64,000 nucleotides of DNA from a virus. The stretch is from IMG/VR virus record IMGVR_UViG_3300006925_000007, positions 1 through 64,000 of that record; one strand, written 5' to 3'. Each line of letters opens with the position of its first letter. Position 1 is the stretch's first letter. Under the pieces are notes generated by a model. The model saw only the letters and a list, made by a program, of their open reading frames with translations. It was not told the origin of the DNA and ran no database searches. Made by a program: the position numbers and the translations under genes. Shown here one piece after another: positions 1 through 8,226 of the stretch.

Positions 1-6
1 GTTATA

Positions 7-777
7 TTACGCTGTAACGAACTTTGATGCAGTTTGTGTATAATTAAATTGTAATTCAGTAGTTAATGCTGTCTTAAATTTTAGTGTAAAGGTTCCTGAT
101 CCGTCATTTGTTACAGAAAATTCTACATCAGTTAATTGAGAATCTCCGATAAATTTGTCTTCTATGTTTGAAGAAGAATTTCCATTAACTAGAATACTTA
201 ATGTTCCTTTACGCATATGTGTTGCATTAAACAATGCATAATCAATGCTAATATCATTTACAACGGCACTAGAAAAATTAATACCTGTTGTTTCAACTTG
301 GCCGCCAGTGTTAGTAAATTTAATAGTATTTCTTTTAACTCTGTCGTCAGTTGGTGAGCTTGTTATTTCTTTATTGTAATGTAATACAAATGTGTCGCCA
401 CCTGCAACCGCTCCACCTAGTCCATGAGCAAATGTGTAAATTGGCGGGTTGTTACCTTCTCCATCAGGATCGCTTACTGTTACGTCATTTGCTGGAACTG
501 TAGTTGTTGAGTTGTCTGAGGCTTTGGTTACAACAATTGAATAGTCTGCTAGATTACTTAAATATAACGGAGTGGAAACTCCACCAATCGGAACTGCAAA
601 TGATACACTTGCATTAGTAGTAGTTGAGCTTTCTACAACACCAGTAACAGGTGTTTGTCCTAGAAAAAGTCTTTGCTCATCTTCTGCAAGGTAAAATTCG
701 CCTGCTGCCAAAGAGCTTGGAATGTCCCCTATGTTCTGTTTTCTAATAATAATCTGCGATATTTTTGTTGTTGCCAT
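7..777 (-). CDS. Putative virion structural / tail-fibre-associated protein
   Basis: 256 residues, start ATG with a GAGGAT ribosome binding site. The N-terminus (ATTKISQIIIRKQNIGDIPS then LAAGEFYLAEDEQRLFLGQ) resembles the start of phage tail or tropism proteins that carry a 'GE(L/F)ayn...LfiG' segment. The remainder is Thr/Ser/Asn-rich with alternating beta-type residues and no Cys. It follows the exonuclease gene on the same strand and has its own late promoter, whose box overlaps the exonuclease stop codon, so it is probably a late virion component. No enzymatic motif is visible. The family call is inference; the coding call is secure. Confidence 0.75.
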   Translation of the reverse strand: MATTKISQIIIRKQNIGDIPSSLAAGEFYLAEDEQRLFLGQTPVTGVVESSTTTNASVSFAVPIGGVSTPLYLSNLADYSIVVTKASDNSTTTVPANDVTVSDPDGEGNNPPIYTFAHGLGGAVAGGDTFVLHYNKEITSSPTDDRVKRNTIKFTNTGGQVETTGINFSSAVVNDISIDYALFNATHMRKGTLSILVNGNSSSNIEDKFIGDSQLTDVEFSVTNDGSGTFTLKFKTALTTELQFNYTQTASKFVTA

Positions 778-804
778 TATCTTATCCTCGTTTTCTATAT
801 ACTG

Positions 805-811
805 TATTTAT
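805..811 (-). promoter_or_regulatory. Late promoter box for 7-777
   Basis: ATAAATA on the minus strand, matching the T4 late promoter core TATAAATA (read by the gp55 sigma factor in T4). It lies 28 nt upstream of the ATG and overlaps the TAA stop of the exonuclease gene. Confidence 0.7.
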
Positions 812-1503
812 GATGACATGCCATAAAACTTCTCTAATCTTTTAGCCCACTGTGTTGACCAATAAGGAAATTCTGTTTCATCTGATTCAAACAATTGCCA
901 TTGGCAATCACCACTACACATAAAGATAGCAATGTTTTGAATCTTTGTTTCAAACATTTCATTGTGTGCTAATGCGTATGCGGCTCCTTGTAAAAAGTAG
1001 TCGTCAATCCATTCACGCTTTTTGGGTTTGTTAGTTTGCTTAAAATCCATAATAGTTGGTTTGCCTTTATACATACCAACTAAATCTGTTGTTCCTGCAT
1101 ATAAATTTGCCGCACATAACATAACTTCTGTGCCCCATATTGCATCAATATCTTTATCGATATTATCTACAACAACCTGTGCCATTGCTTTAGCCTGTCT
1201 ATGAATAATATTGTTACCTGGATTGTAAGTTTCATATTCGCCTAATGCCCAGTGTTCCAGGATATTATGCATTACTGTGCCTCTATTGGCAGCAGTTGTT
1301 GTTATACGTTGTGCTTCTTCTGTTCCAACACGTTTACGCCAGTTAGCTAATGCTTGTCGTTTTTCTGCTGGTTGTGTAGCACTTAAAATTGTTGTGACAC
1401 TTGGAACTGGATCGCCGTATGGATTCTCATACATGCGTTTGCCGTCAGCTTGTGTTTGACGGGTAAGTTCTTTGTAGTCATAGAGTTTGATTAATTCAGC
1501 CAT
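808..1503 (-). CDS. RecB/Cas4-like PD-(D/E)XK exonuclease
   Basis: 231 residues. Nuclease landmarks appear in the order expected for the RecB/Cas4-like PD-(D/E)XK clan: H79 in RGTVMH, E126, D140 in GTTDLVG, D153-F-K155 (the D-x-K core) and a C-terminal Q172-x3-Y176 in LQGAAYA. Proteins of this type in T4-like marine phages are annotated as exonucleases and presumably degrade host DNA or process recombination ends. The gene has a sigma70-type promoter ending 6 nt before the ATG and no Shine-Dalgarno sequence, so the mRNA is probably leaderless. Four conserved Cys, as in Cas4 Fe-S clusters, are not evident (only C130, C196 and C200 are seen), so an Fe-S cluster is doubtful. Confidence 0.85.
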   Translation of the reverse strand: MAELIKLYDYKELTRQTQADGKRMYENPYGDPVPSVTTILSATQPAEKRQALANWRKRVGTEEAQRITTTAANRGTVMHNILEHWALGEYETYNPGNNIIHRQAKAMAQVVVDNIDKDIDAIWGTEVMLCAANLYAGTTDLVGMYKGKPTIMDFKQTNKPKKREWIDDYFLQGAAYALAHNEMFETKIQNIAIFMCSGDCQWQLFESDETEFPYWSTQWAKRLEKFYGMSS

Positions 1504-1509
1504 GCTTAT

Positions 1510-1538
1510 ATGTTACACTAAAAACGTTAAGTTGTCAA
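1510..1538 (-). promoter_or_regulatory. Sigma70-type promoter, leaderless exonuclease transcript
   Basis: TTGACA (1533-1538), 17-bp spacer, TAACAT (1510-1515), then exactly 6 nt to the ATG at 1501-1503. Transcription would start at or next to the A of the start codon. The -35 box overlaps the stop codon of the next gene upstream. Confidence 0.8.
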
Positions 1539-2203
1539 TCTTTTCTTAGTAGCCAACTACCAGGAATTTCACTCCAATGTAAAACTTCTTCAAAGTTATA
1601 ACCAGAAGGATGACAGTTATTGATTATCCAATTCCATTGTTCTATATTAATTTCTAAACAAGTTGATTGTATTTTATGTTGCATGTATTCAGTAGCTTTT
1701 TGCTTATTTGCAAATGAATAGTTAATAACCATCATACTCAGGAAGTGAAATAATTCTGCTACAATGTAAAATGCTGTATGCTTGTTACCTTGTAATGCAT
1801 CATCCCAATCAATTAACACAGGCTTGTCTTTGTATAGCATAATGTTAAGATTAGTCATATCAACATTACATAATGGAAATACTTTTAAATTTGTATCTAT
1901 CCAAATATCTATTAATGAGTAAACGTCTGCTTCTACATCATAGTTATAGTTTGCGTTTTCTAATTTGTGCATATCCATGTAAATATATTGGTCATTACAA
2001 TAAACGTTTTTGAAATACTTAAAACCTAATGATTTGTTAATTATATCAGCATTTTTGCTTATTTCTTCTGTTGTAAATTTAGCAGAAGTTCCATTTGGAA
2101 TAATTTTGTGGATATGGGTATCACAATCATATACCCACCTTGGCAATATGAAGCTGTTACTAGTAGAATGATTGGATTTACTTTGATGTATGATTAACTT
2201 CAT
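1535..2203 (-). CDS. Kinase-like (APH/choline-kinase fold) protein
   Basis: 222 residues. A protein-kinase-like catalytic segment is visible: D115-x4-N120 in the sequence NVDMTNLNIML, followed 11 residues later by I-D132-W in VLIDWDDA. This matches the D-x4-N catalytic loop and the DFG-equivalent IDW of aminoglycoside/choline-kinase-type phosphotransferases. The first third lacks an obvious glycine loop, as is common in divergent APH-fold proteins. The start overlaps the SGNH gene stop in a TAATG junction, so the two are translationally coupled. The substrate is unknown; a small molecule or cell-surface sugar is plausible but is inference. Confidence 0.6.
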   Translation of the reverse strand: MKLIIHQSKSNHSTSNSFILPRWVYDCDTHIHKIIPNGTSAKFTTEEISKNADIINKSLGFKYFKNVYCNDQYIYMDMHKLENANYNYDVEADVYSLIDIWIDTNLKVFPLCNVDMTNLNIMLYKDKPVLIDWDDALQGNKHTAFYIVAELFHFLSMMVINYSFANKQKATEYMQHKIQSTCLEINIEQWNWIINNCHPSGYNFEEVLHWSEIPGSWLLRKD

Positions 2204-3048
2204 TAGGATAACGCATCAATAACTTTTTTGTTAGCTAAAATATAGTTATTAAGTAATTCTGAATTTCCTTTAGAAGTCAAATGATTATCAGATGCTGATA
2301 CTTGTATTCCAATGCTGGCCAGATAATTATCAAAATGAACATCATCATGTTCGTTTGTTTGGTAGTTATATTTTTCTCTAAAATATTCCATCACACTAAA
2401 ATCCCATGTATTAGAAGTATGGTGAATAACATTGCGTTGGCCACCATCTTCGTTAATTTCTTGGGTTTGATGGGATCTATAATCCCAATCAATTAGAAAT
2501 AAGTTATCAAAATTATATAAGTTATGTGCATTTCTATACCATTCTATTTCGTATAATCTTCGTAATTCACTACCTGATAAATTTATCTTCCAAAAATGCT
2601 CCAGTTTATTTAAATTTATTACTGATTGTTGTGGATTCTGAGAGTTATACACACGACCTGGCAAAGGAGAGCCGTCTTCATACTTTGGGGAATCATTAAC
2701 GGTTCCCCAAAAAAATTCATAAGATGGACGGACTTCTTGCCAGTTTGGTTCTTGGTATCGAATTGCATATTCCCAAACTGGTTCTTCGTGTGCTATCTGA
2801 GCCATAAATGCCCAACGACCTTGATATGTTCTATTCATGAATACAATATCAGCACCCCACTTTTTGGCATCCAGTAAGGCCCATTGAAATTGTTCTATTC
2901 CTTGTCCGCCTTTAGAATAATTTCTATATTCATGATGTGGATATGTTTTATATAACTGATAAGTCCAGTTAGATTTACATTGTGTTGGTTGATCGTGGCC
3001 AGCAAAATGACTACACCCGATGATTGCTATCTTCTTGGATGTAGTCAT
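2203..3048 (-). CDS. SGNH/GDSL-like hydrolase
   Basis: 281 residues. The four SGNH blocks can be placed: block I G11-C-S13-H (nucleophile candidate S13) straight after a hydrophobic strand, block II around YSKGGQG (G47-G50), block III N72 in FMNRTY, and block V D254-N-H256 in SDNHLTSKG. The family hydrolyses O-acyl or related ester groups. It sits upstream of, and overlaps, the kinase-like gene and 9 nt after the nitroreductase stop, so the three look like one accessory cassette. Substrate is not inferable; acyl groups on surface glycans would fit a phage. No signal peptide is seen. Confidence 0.65.
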   Translation of the reverse strand: MTTSKKIAIIGCSHFAGHDQPTQCKSNWTYQLYKTYPHHEYRNYSKGGQGIEQFQWALLDAKKWGADIVFMNRTYQGRWAFMAQIAHEEPVWEYAIRYQEPNWQEVRPSYEFFWGTVNDSPKYEDGSPLPGRVYNSQNPQQSVINLNKLEHFWKINLSGSELRRLYEIEWYRNAHNLYNFDNLFLIDWDYRSHQTQEINEDGGQRNVIHHTSNTWDFSVMEYFREKYNYQTNEHDDVHFDNYLASIGIQVSASDNHLTSKGNSELLNNYILANKKVIDALS

Positions 3049-3057
3049 TTGTAATTA

Positions 3058-3762
3058 TTAAATTGTATAATGAGCTGGGTCGCCTCTATCTGAGAGATCT
3101 GGTGGTTCGTATACATGATTAACAGAATGTGGATGTTTTCTCATTTCTTTTTCTGCTTCCGGGCTCCATTCATGTGTTGGATATCCAACACCTACTAATA
3201 GTGCAGCATAATCAAAGTCATCTCTGCCTGACCATTCTTTGATCATTTCTGTAATTGGATGTGGATCAAAACATACACAATTTCCTGTGTGTAATCCTAG
3301 TCTGTTAGCTTCAAATGTTAACATTCCCATTGCAGAGCCTACTGCAAATTGAGTATTCATCTGTTCCTCTTCTTCTATATCAAATGCTGTTGGATCCCAA
3401 TGTTCTTCGTCTGGATAATCCGGTGTTGGTGTATCTAATCCAGCAAATACAAATAACACAGGTGCTAATACTTGAGCATTACCTATAAATGTTGTTTGTG
3501 TCCCATCTTTGTTCTTTTTTGGCCAAGCCTTTAACGCTGCTTCTTCATCTGGGCGTGCTGTGTGCTTCCAAATTTTATCCATTTTATCTGGATCTGTAAT
3601 TGTATAGATGTCAAAATACCTGCGGCCTTGTTTAAATGGGCCGCCCATTGCCACCTGTGCTAAATGGTCAATTAGTGCTGATTCTACTGGAGTATCTGCA
3701 TAATTTCTTGCACATATTTTTGATCTGTTTACTGCATCAATTGATGCCTGTAAGTCTTCCAT
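3058..3762 (-). CDS. Nitroreductase-family flavoprotein
   Basis: 234 residues. The N-terminus (AVNRSKICARNYADTPVESALI) matches the 'i..RrSiR.F.d.pV....l..il' opening of FMN nitroreductases. The C-terminal half carries the typical long helix and strand pattern (VGSAMGMLTFEANRLGLHTGN followed by a cofactor-loop-like CFDP) and a final ALLVGVGYP segment. An acidic insert lies near residues 110-135. The expected role is NAD(P)H-dependent reduction with FMN; the physiological substrate is unknown. Ribosome binding site AAGGGG. It is the first gene of the nitroreductase/SGNH/kinase-like cassette. Confidence 0.75.
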   Translation of the reverse strand: MEDLQASIDAVNRSKICARNYADTPVESALIDHLAQVAMGGPFKQGRRYFDIYTITDPDKMDKIWKHTARPDEEAALKAWPKKNKDGTQTTFIGNAQVLAPVLFVFAGLDTPTPDYPDEEHWDPTAFDIEEEEQMNTQFAVGSAMGMLTFEANRLGLHTGNCVCFDPHPITEMIKEWSGRDDFDYAALLVGVGYPTHEWSPEAEKEMRKHPHSVNHVYEPPDLSDRGDPAHYTI

Positions 3763-3828
3763 TTTATTTCCCCTTATATTTAAGCAACCACGCAGGTCGT
3801 AATAATATCTACGGTGATAATATTTTTT

Positions 3829-4125
3829 TTATATATCTTCTCTAGTGTGTTCACTGCGAGAAGAACCACTTTTGTCATATTCGTTTATGTTAGCCATAGC
3901 TGCTAAAAATTCATCAGCTGTTGCTGAGTCAACGAAAATAGTTGTCAGTGTATATGATCCATCTTCGGTATTCTCATTAGATTGTTGTTGAGATGTAATT
4001 TTGCCTTCTGCTACAAATTGTTCGTGTATAGCTGCGGCTTCTTCTGATAATACTTTATCTTCACCTAATCCGGTTGCACTATCTAATAATGCTGGTGAAA
4101 CTTTTACTGTCATTTTATGTGCCAT
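3829..4125 (-). CDS. Hypothetical small acidic protein
   Basis: 98 residues, start ATG with an AGGAG ribosome binding site. It begins MAHKMTVKVSPALLD and is Ser/Glu/Asp-rich toward the C-terminus. The predicted elements VSPALLDSATGLGEDKVL and SYTLTTIFVDSATADEFLAAM suggest a small alpha/beta fold. It is last in the late cluster that starts at 5821. The family is not recognised; position suggests a virion or accessory protein. Confidence 0.7.
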   Translation of the reverse strand: MAHKMTVKVSPALLDSATGLGEDKVLSEEAAAIHEQFVAEGKITSQQQSNENTEDGSYTLTTIFVDSATADEFLAAMANINEYDKSGSSRSEHTREDI

Positions 4126-4142
4126 TGTTTATGCTCCTTTAA

Positions 4143-4760
4143 TTACCAATATATATGCCACTTGAATGTTTTTCCTGTAGCTGAGTTAGTTAATCTTTCT
4201 AATTTATAACCCAAGTTATTAAAATATTTAATAACTGAATTCATTTGATTTTCCAAAGCTCTATCTGTGATAGTGCCTTGCCATGATGTGAAATAAGTAG
4301 TGCTATCGGGTGTAGGAGGGACATATATGCCATCTGTAAAACCTAATGCTGTATTTGCCGTGCCTGATCCTATTTCGTATGACCATGTTGTAGATGCAGG
4401 TAAAGTTATATTTAAAACTAAATAACCTGCGTCTTTGCTTGCTGTTACATTTGTAACACCAGCATCATTTATATCTGCTATAACAGAATTTAAATTTGTT
4501 CCGGAAGTTCCTAATGTAATTGTGCTTCCATTAATAATAAAGGTGTCGCCTGCTGAAATTGTAGGATTATTTACTGTGCCAATTTTAATTGTGGCTGGTG
4601 TGGATTCTGTCATTGTAGTTCCATCGGATACATATGTATCGTAATCACCTGCAACACTTTTTGTAACTACGGCTCGCATGATTGCTGTGCATTCATCGAA
4701 TACAATCATATCTTGTGAACTTTTTGCTCTTGCCTGTGCTGCGTTTAATCCTATGTTCAT
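4143..4760 (-). CDS. Hypothetical virion structural protein
   Basis: 205 residues with a helical N-terminus (about 1-40) and a Thr/Ser/Gly-rich beta-type centre. The segment SAGDTFIINGSTITLGTSGTNLNSVIADIND is the 'F.ing..v.l....l..v...In' pattern found in flagellar hook-like and phage fibre beta domains. The C-terminus (DRALENQMNSVIKYFNNLGYKLERL) is helical. The start overlaps the preceding gene's stop by 4 nt (ATGA), so it is translationally coupled to it. Late structural function is inferred from context and composition. Confidence 0.7.
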   Translation of the reverse strand: MNIGLNAAQARAKSSQDMIVFDECTAIMRAVVTKSVAGDYDTYVSDGTTMTESTPATIKIGTVNNPTISAGDTFIINGSTITLGTSGTNLNSVIADINDAGVTNVTASKDAGYLVLNITLPASTTWSYEIGSGTANTALGFTDGIYVPPTPDSTTYFTSWQGTITDRALENQMNSVIKYFNNLGYKLERLTNSATGKTFKWHIYW

Positions 4761-5056
4761 TTGCTCATCTCTTTATCTACTTTTTTCTTAGCCAGTTTTG
4801 CAACTGTCTTGTCTTGTTTTTCTGGATCAGGTGCATCAACATCGCCGTCGTGATTAAAGAAAACTACGTTATCTTTTATAGTATTTACAATGGGGATACT
4901 ATCAAGTAGTTCACGTAGTTCTTGTCCATCGACATGCATGTTTTGTGCATCTAATGTTTTTTCTAATGTTTCTAACGATACTGATGTGGCTTCTTCCGCT
5001 GTCATTACTGACAACATATCTATTAGAGTATGCCTTATTAAATCGTTATACCTCAT
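4757..5056 (-). CDS. Hypothetical small alpha-helical protein
   Basis: 99 residues, charged, with a Lys-rich C-terminal tail (DKTVAKLAKKKVDKEMSK). The N-terminal 60 residues are predicted helical (IDMLSVMTAEEATSVSLETLEKTLDA, broken here by composition only). It overlaps the next gene by an ATGA junction and follows the 5060-5821 gene after 3 nt. The family is not recognised. Confidence 0.7.
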   Translation of the reverse strand: MRYNDLIRHTLIDMLSVMTAEEATSVSLETLEKTLDAQNMHVDGQELRELLDSIPIVNTIKDNVVFFNHDGDVDAPDPEKQDKTVAKLAKKKVDKEMSK

Positions 5057-5059
5057 TTT

Positions 5060-5821
5060 TTACTTCTTTAACTGTGCAAACGCTTGCTTAAGAATACTTG
5101 GAGAAACTTTGCCTTCGGCTTGTGCTTCTTTAATTGTGCGAACTGCTGCCAAGTATGCATCTTCTTTCATCTCACGTCCGTCCATGTCGGAATCGGCATC
5201 CATTGCATCTGCTCCACCAAATTCGTCATCCATTGGTGCATCTAATGGTGCGTCAAGACCTGCTTCCATGTCACCTTCTGGTTCTACAGGCATATCCATG
5301 TCTGATGTTTCTGGTGCCATACCTTGTGCTGTTAATACTGCATTTCCAACTTGCTCGTTTGCAGACTTAACTGCCTCTAGAGCTGAGCCAATAGCTGCTT
5401 CGGCACTTGAATTAAATGCATCTGCTTCTGCTGTTCCAACTTGTTCTTTCATAGCATTATGAATACTCATTAGGTCCTCAACTTGCATACTTGCTAAGTT
5501 TTCGGCCATCTTTTGTAAGTCATCTGCCATTTGTTTTGCTGCTAGTAGGACTTCGGCTTGATCTAAATCAGCCGATTCTTCTAGCTTCTTTTTTTCTATT
5601 GCCATATCCATTCCTTCCGCAATTAGTAGTAGCTTTTGAAAATCTTTGTTACTAACGTCTTGGCCGTTTTCTCGAAGATCTGTAATTTTTCTTTGTGTAG
5701 ACTCTTGTATTGCTTCTAACTTAGAGCTAGGTGCATTAAAGTCTAACTTTAGACTAAAAACATCATCAAGCACACGCTTGAGTGTTGTTAGTTTGTTTTC
5801 TTTTAATTGTTGTAATTCCAT
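5060..5821 (-). CDS. Coiled-coil / acidic putative head or scaffold-associated protein
   Basis: 253 residues. The first 150 are Lys/Glu/Ala-rich and strongly helical, suggesting a coiled coil. Residues about 165-215 form a very acidic Met/Asp/Pro-rich linker (repeated PMD, DAD and EGDM words), and a short helix (YLAAVRTIKEAQAEGK...) ends the protein. Cys is absent. This composition is typical of prohead core or scaffold-type proteins of T4-like phages, but there is no specific sequence match that I recognise. It is the first gene after a late promoter. Confidence 0.65.
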   Translation of the reverse strand: MELQQLKENKLTTLKRVLDDVFSLKLDFNAPSSKLEAIQESTQRKITDLRENGQDVSNKDFQKLLLIAEGMDMAIEKKKLEESADLDQAEVLLAAKQMADDLQKMAENLASMQVEDLMSIHNAMKEQVGTAEADAFNSSAEAAIGSALEAVKSANEQVGNAVLTAQGMAPETSDMDMPVEPEGDMEAGLDAPLDAPMDDEFGGADAMDADSDMDGREMKEDAYLAAVRTIKEAQAEGKVSPSILKQAFAQLKK

Positions 5822-5859
5822 TTTAGAACCCCATTTTTCTGATTAATATACTTATATTG

Positions 5860-5866
5860 TATTTAT
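5860..5866 (-). promoter_or_regulatory. Late promoter box for the 5821-3829 unit
   Basis: ATAAATA on the minus strand within GCATAAATACAATATAAG, 38 nt upstream of the ATG at 5821. Same extended pattern as the other late promoters here. Confidence 0.7.
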
Positions 5867-5868
5867 GC

Positions 5869-6489
5869 TTAGAGCAGTGATTTGATCTGTTTTTTGCAAT
5901 TTGACATCTTTTGTATTGCATTTCCTTGCTTGGCTATATATACATCTGTCTTATAACTTTCAGTTAAAGTCATTGACTTTTGTTTATACATAGCTGCTTC
6001 TGTTAAATATCCAGCATAACGCTCATCTAACTTTGCAATTTGATCTACTTTGTATTGTTGTTGTGTTTTGTTAAACATCAAATGTTTAACGATTCCCATA
6101 GCACTTTCAAATAATGCTACGTCTTCGTATAACATATTACCTTCTGCATCTTTAACATTATAGTATTTCTTTTTAACCCCATCAATTACATATTTTTGCA
6201 CTATCTCAACATTATAATTACCATTAATAGTAATATTGTCATTTTCTTTAAGTGCAACTGCTGTTAACATAGAAGATTCTGTATCTTTTTGTGTAATTGT
6301 TTTCTTTGTAGCGTTGGTGGTTGCTTCATCTAATTTTTGTAATATTTCATACATGGCTTTTGCATCAGATGAAACATTTCCAGGTGCTACTGATTTGTCA
6401 GTAACTACTGGTGTTGATTTTTGTTCTGTTGCGTTTGCTAATTTATTTAATATGTCTTGCATTCCTTGGACATCGTCAGATGATGGCAT
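5869..6489 (-). CDS. Hypothetical late operon protein
   Basis: 206 residues. Two short related segments occur at the N-terminus: GMQDILNKLANATEQ and AMYEILQKLDEATTN (about residues 9-23 and 44-58), an internal repeat of an amphipathic helix. The rest is Lys-rich and helical with a central beta segment around NGNYNVEIVQKYVIDGVKKK. The start overlaps the upstream stop in a TAATG junction. The family is not recognised. Cotranscription with putative head-associated genes suggests a virion role. Confidence 0.65.
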   Translation of the reverse strand: MPSSDDVQGMQDILNKLANATEQKSTPVVTDKSVAPGNVSSDAKAMYEILQKLDEATTNATKKTITQKDTESSMLTAVALKENDNITINGNYNVEIVQKYVIDGVKKKYYNVKDAEGNMLYEDVALFESAMGIVKHLMFNKTQQQYKVDQIAKLDERYAGYLTEAAMYKQKSMTLTESYKTDVYIAKQGNAIQKMSNCKKQIKSLL

Positions 6490-6698
6490 TATATACTCCT
6501 CGCTTGTTTGTAGTAGACTTTTTTGCCTTCTACTTGTTTGTTAACTAAATTCTTATTTACTAGACTTTGCATAAGATATACATCACGTTCAGAAAGGTCG
6601 TCTTTACATACTCTTTCTTCCATCATGCATTCATATACTTTGTTTTCTAATTTGTTTACAAATGTCGGGATTCCGCCTGGGCCTAATATAGATCTCAT
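6489..6698 (-). CDS. Hypothetical small protein (possible winged-helix-like)
   Basis: 69 residues. Arrangement is helix (FVNKLENKVYECMMEERVC), helix (DLSERDVYLMQSLVNKNLV), then a short basic hairpin-like end (KQVEGKKVYYKQARSI). That pattern recalls a mini winged helix, but this is inference. Both ends overlap neighbours in TAATG junctions, which supports it being a real coupled gene. Confidence 0.6.
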   Translation of the reverse strand: MRSILGPGGIPTFVNKLENKVYECMMEERVCKDDLSERDVYLMQSLVNKNLVNKQVEGKKVYYKQARSI

Positions 6699-7564
6699 TA
6701 ACGTCTCCCGTATGCGAGTTGCTTTAATCTTTCAATTTCAGCTGCATTTTGATTTGATAATTCTGCGTTTGCGTTTGACTGTGCTGCATTTTGTCCACGT
6801 TCGACATCATCTGGATCTGCTCCAACTGATCTTGCTGCGCCTTGTCCTGTTGCTTGTTTATTACCGCCTGCTACTGTGCGTTGAACATTTGATGCAGATC
6901 TTTGTTGATCTTGTTGATTGTTTGTAAAGTCACGCTGGTTATTGTCGTTTTTTGTTGTTTGTGCTTTAATTGTCGAAGCTGATGCTTGTTGTGTTCCTAC
7001 TGTTCCATATGCTTCTTCTACATCAGTGTCTATTGCTTCTACTTTTGCTAATACTTTTATTTGATCTGGTGTCATTGTTTTTGATCTTTCTAAGTCATCA
7101 CCAGATAATTTATGTTGGTATGGACCGCGTCCGGCTGCAATATCTTCTTGTTCTAATTCGTTGTATAGGTTATCGCCTAAATCTTCGTTGTTTTTGTAAA
7201 TGCTAAAATGATCGTTGCCAATAAAAACATCATCATCACCAATTTGAACATCAAGCTCGTCACTACCATTTTTCTCATGATAGTAATCTTCAATCTTGTC
7301 AAGTAATCCGTGCATTGTATAATCTGCTAGTTCACCGTCATCTGTGTCTGTTGTATACACATCATTTGCTTCTTCTGTTACTGAAGCATTAATATTTAAT
7401 AATTCTAATACTGCGTTTTTATCATTCACTTTTAGACTATCCATTAAATTAAGTGTTTGACTGAAATTTAATTCTCTTAGCGAAGTTGATAATAGATCTT
7501 GTTCTATTTTAATATTATTATCTGTTAAAAATTCTTGAACTTTATTTATTAATGAATCTGCCAT
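6698..7564 (-). CDS. Hypothetical late protein with Gln/Asn-rich C-terminus
   Basis: 288 residues. The N-terminal 60 are helical, residues 65-130 are very acidic, and the last 100 are a low-complexity Gln/Asn/Ala region (NNQQDQQRSASNV and NAAQSNANAELSNQNAAEIE), probably disordered. Start ATG follows a GAGAAGA ribosome binding site. It is in the late unit running from 8146 or upstream down to 5869. The family is not recognised; the composition fits an internal or scaffold-type virion protein. Confidence 0.65.
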   Translation of the reverse strand: MADSLINKVQEFLTDNNIKIEQDLLSTSLRELNFSQTLNLMDSLKVNDKNAVLELLNINASVTEEANDVYTTDTDDGELADYTMHGLLDKIEDYYHEKNGSDELDVQIGDDDVFIGNDHFSIYKNNEDLGDNLYNELEQEDIAAGRGPYQHKLSGDDLERSKTMTPDQIKVLAKVEAIDTDVEEAYGTVGTQQASASTIKAQTTKNDNNQRDFTNNQQDQQRSASNVQRTVAGGNKQATGQGAARSVGADPDDVERGQNAAQSNANAELSNQNAAEIERLKQLAYGRR

Positions 7565-7565
7565 G

Positions 7566-7853
7566 TTATCTTCTCGCTTTATTTAATTGTCTCACAATTC
7601 TACTTTGTGGACTTATTCTTTTTGTTCTTTGTGCTTTTTTCATCATACGTGAACCTTTTGACATTCTCGTTTTTTTAAGCACGAATCTCTTTTTTAAATC
7701 TATAGGTTTGCTACATTGAGCTGGAGAGGCTACAACACGACCTTTTCTTGGTCCTACTGTGCATCTAAACTTAGTAGTAACTGCTTTACCTCGTCTGGCA
7801 TATACTACTTTAGCTTCTGTAACAACGTTACTATATGACTCATTTAATATCAT
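7566..7853 (-). CDS. Small highly basic protein with capsid-targeting-like N-terminus
   Basis: 95 residues and strongly basic: the last 60 are Lys/Arg-rich with KKTRMSKGSRMMKKAQRTKR and RQLNKARR. The first 14 residues (MILNESYSNVVTEA) resemble a short T4-type capsid targeting sequence ending in V-T-E, near the prohead-protease consensus (I/L)-x-E. A packaged DNA-condensing or internal protein is plausible. Two Cys (CTVGPRKGRVVASPAQC) may pair or bind metal. Function is inferred from composition only. Confidence 0.6.
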   Translation of the reverse strand: MILNESYSNVVTEAKVVYARRGKAVTTKFRCTVGPRKGRVVASPAQCSKPIDLKKRFVLKKTRMSKGSRMMKKAQRTKRISPQSRIVRQLNKARR

Positions 7854-7858
7854 TACTA

Positions 7859-8146
7859 TTATCCTGGTGGTATAAACCCTTGCATTCCCTGAAGGTTCAG
7901 CAATAATAATACTATAGTAGATAGTAATCCTGCAATAACTGTTGCGGCGGCTCCAAGAACTAATTTGTTCCCTGAAACTTTATCTGCTGTAGCCTTGTCG
8001 GCTAACTTCTGAACAGAGTCCACAAGGTCATCGACCTTATTTTCTAATCTTGTAAATTTTTCTTCCAAAACGCGATACCTCTCTGCACATAAATCTACGT
8101 GTGCTTCTAAGTTTTCACGCTCAAGTCTTGACTGTTGCATTGCCAT
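7859..8146 (-). CDS. XhlA-like coiled-coil membrane protein (possible holin accessory)
   Basis: 95 residues. Residues about 5-55 form a heptad-type coiled coil (RYRVLEEKFTRLENKVDDLVDSVQKLADK), followed by one membrane segment at about 66-86 (VLGAAATVIAGLLSTIVLLLL) and a short tail ending PPG. This layout is that of haemolysin XhlA-type and other small phage membrane proteins linked to lysis. It could equally be a membrane anchor unrelated to lysis; no endolysin is adjacent. Confidence 0.6.
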   Translation of the reverse strand: MAMQQSRLERENLEAHVDLCAERYRVLEEKFTRLENKVDDLVDSVQKLADKATADKVSGNKLVLGAAATVIAGLLSTIVLLLLNLQGMQGFIPPG

Positions 8147-8218
8147 TTATCTGTTCATCCTGTTTGCAGTCTATTAAAGAGCTGTGTTTCTTTTATATAC
8201 TGTCGTAGTATATACTAC

Positions 8219-8226
8219 TATTTATA
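8219..8226 (-). promoter_or_regulatory. Late promoter box for the 8146-5869 unit
   Basis: Exact TATAAATA on the minus strand, about 73 nt upstream of the ATG at 8146, overlapping the stop codon of the gene at 8222-8689. Confidence 0.7.

Noticed and set aside
3777-3783. TTAAATA as a late promoter for the nitroreductase
   Set aside because: It abuts the ribosome binding site, so the start site would fall within it; no other promoter is clear in the 66-nt gap.
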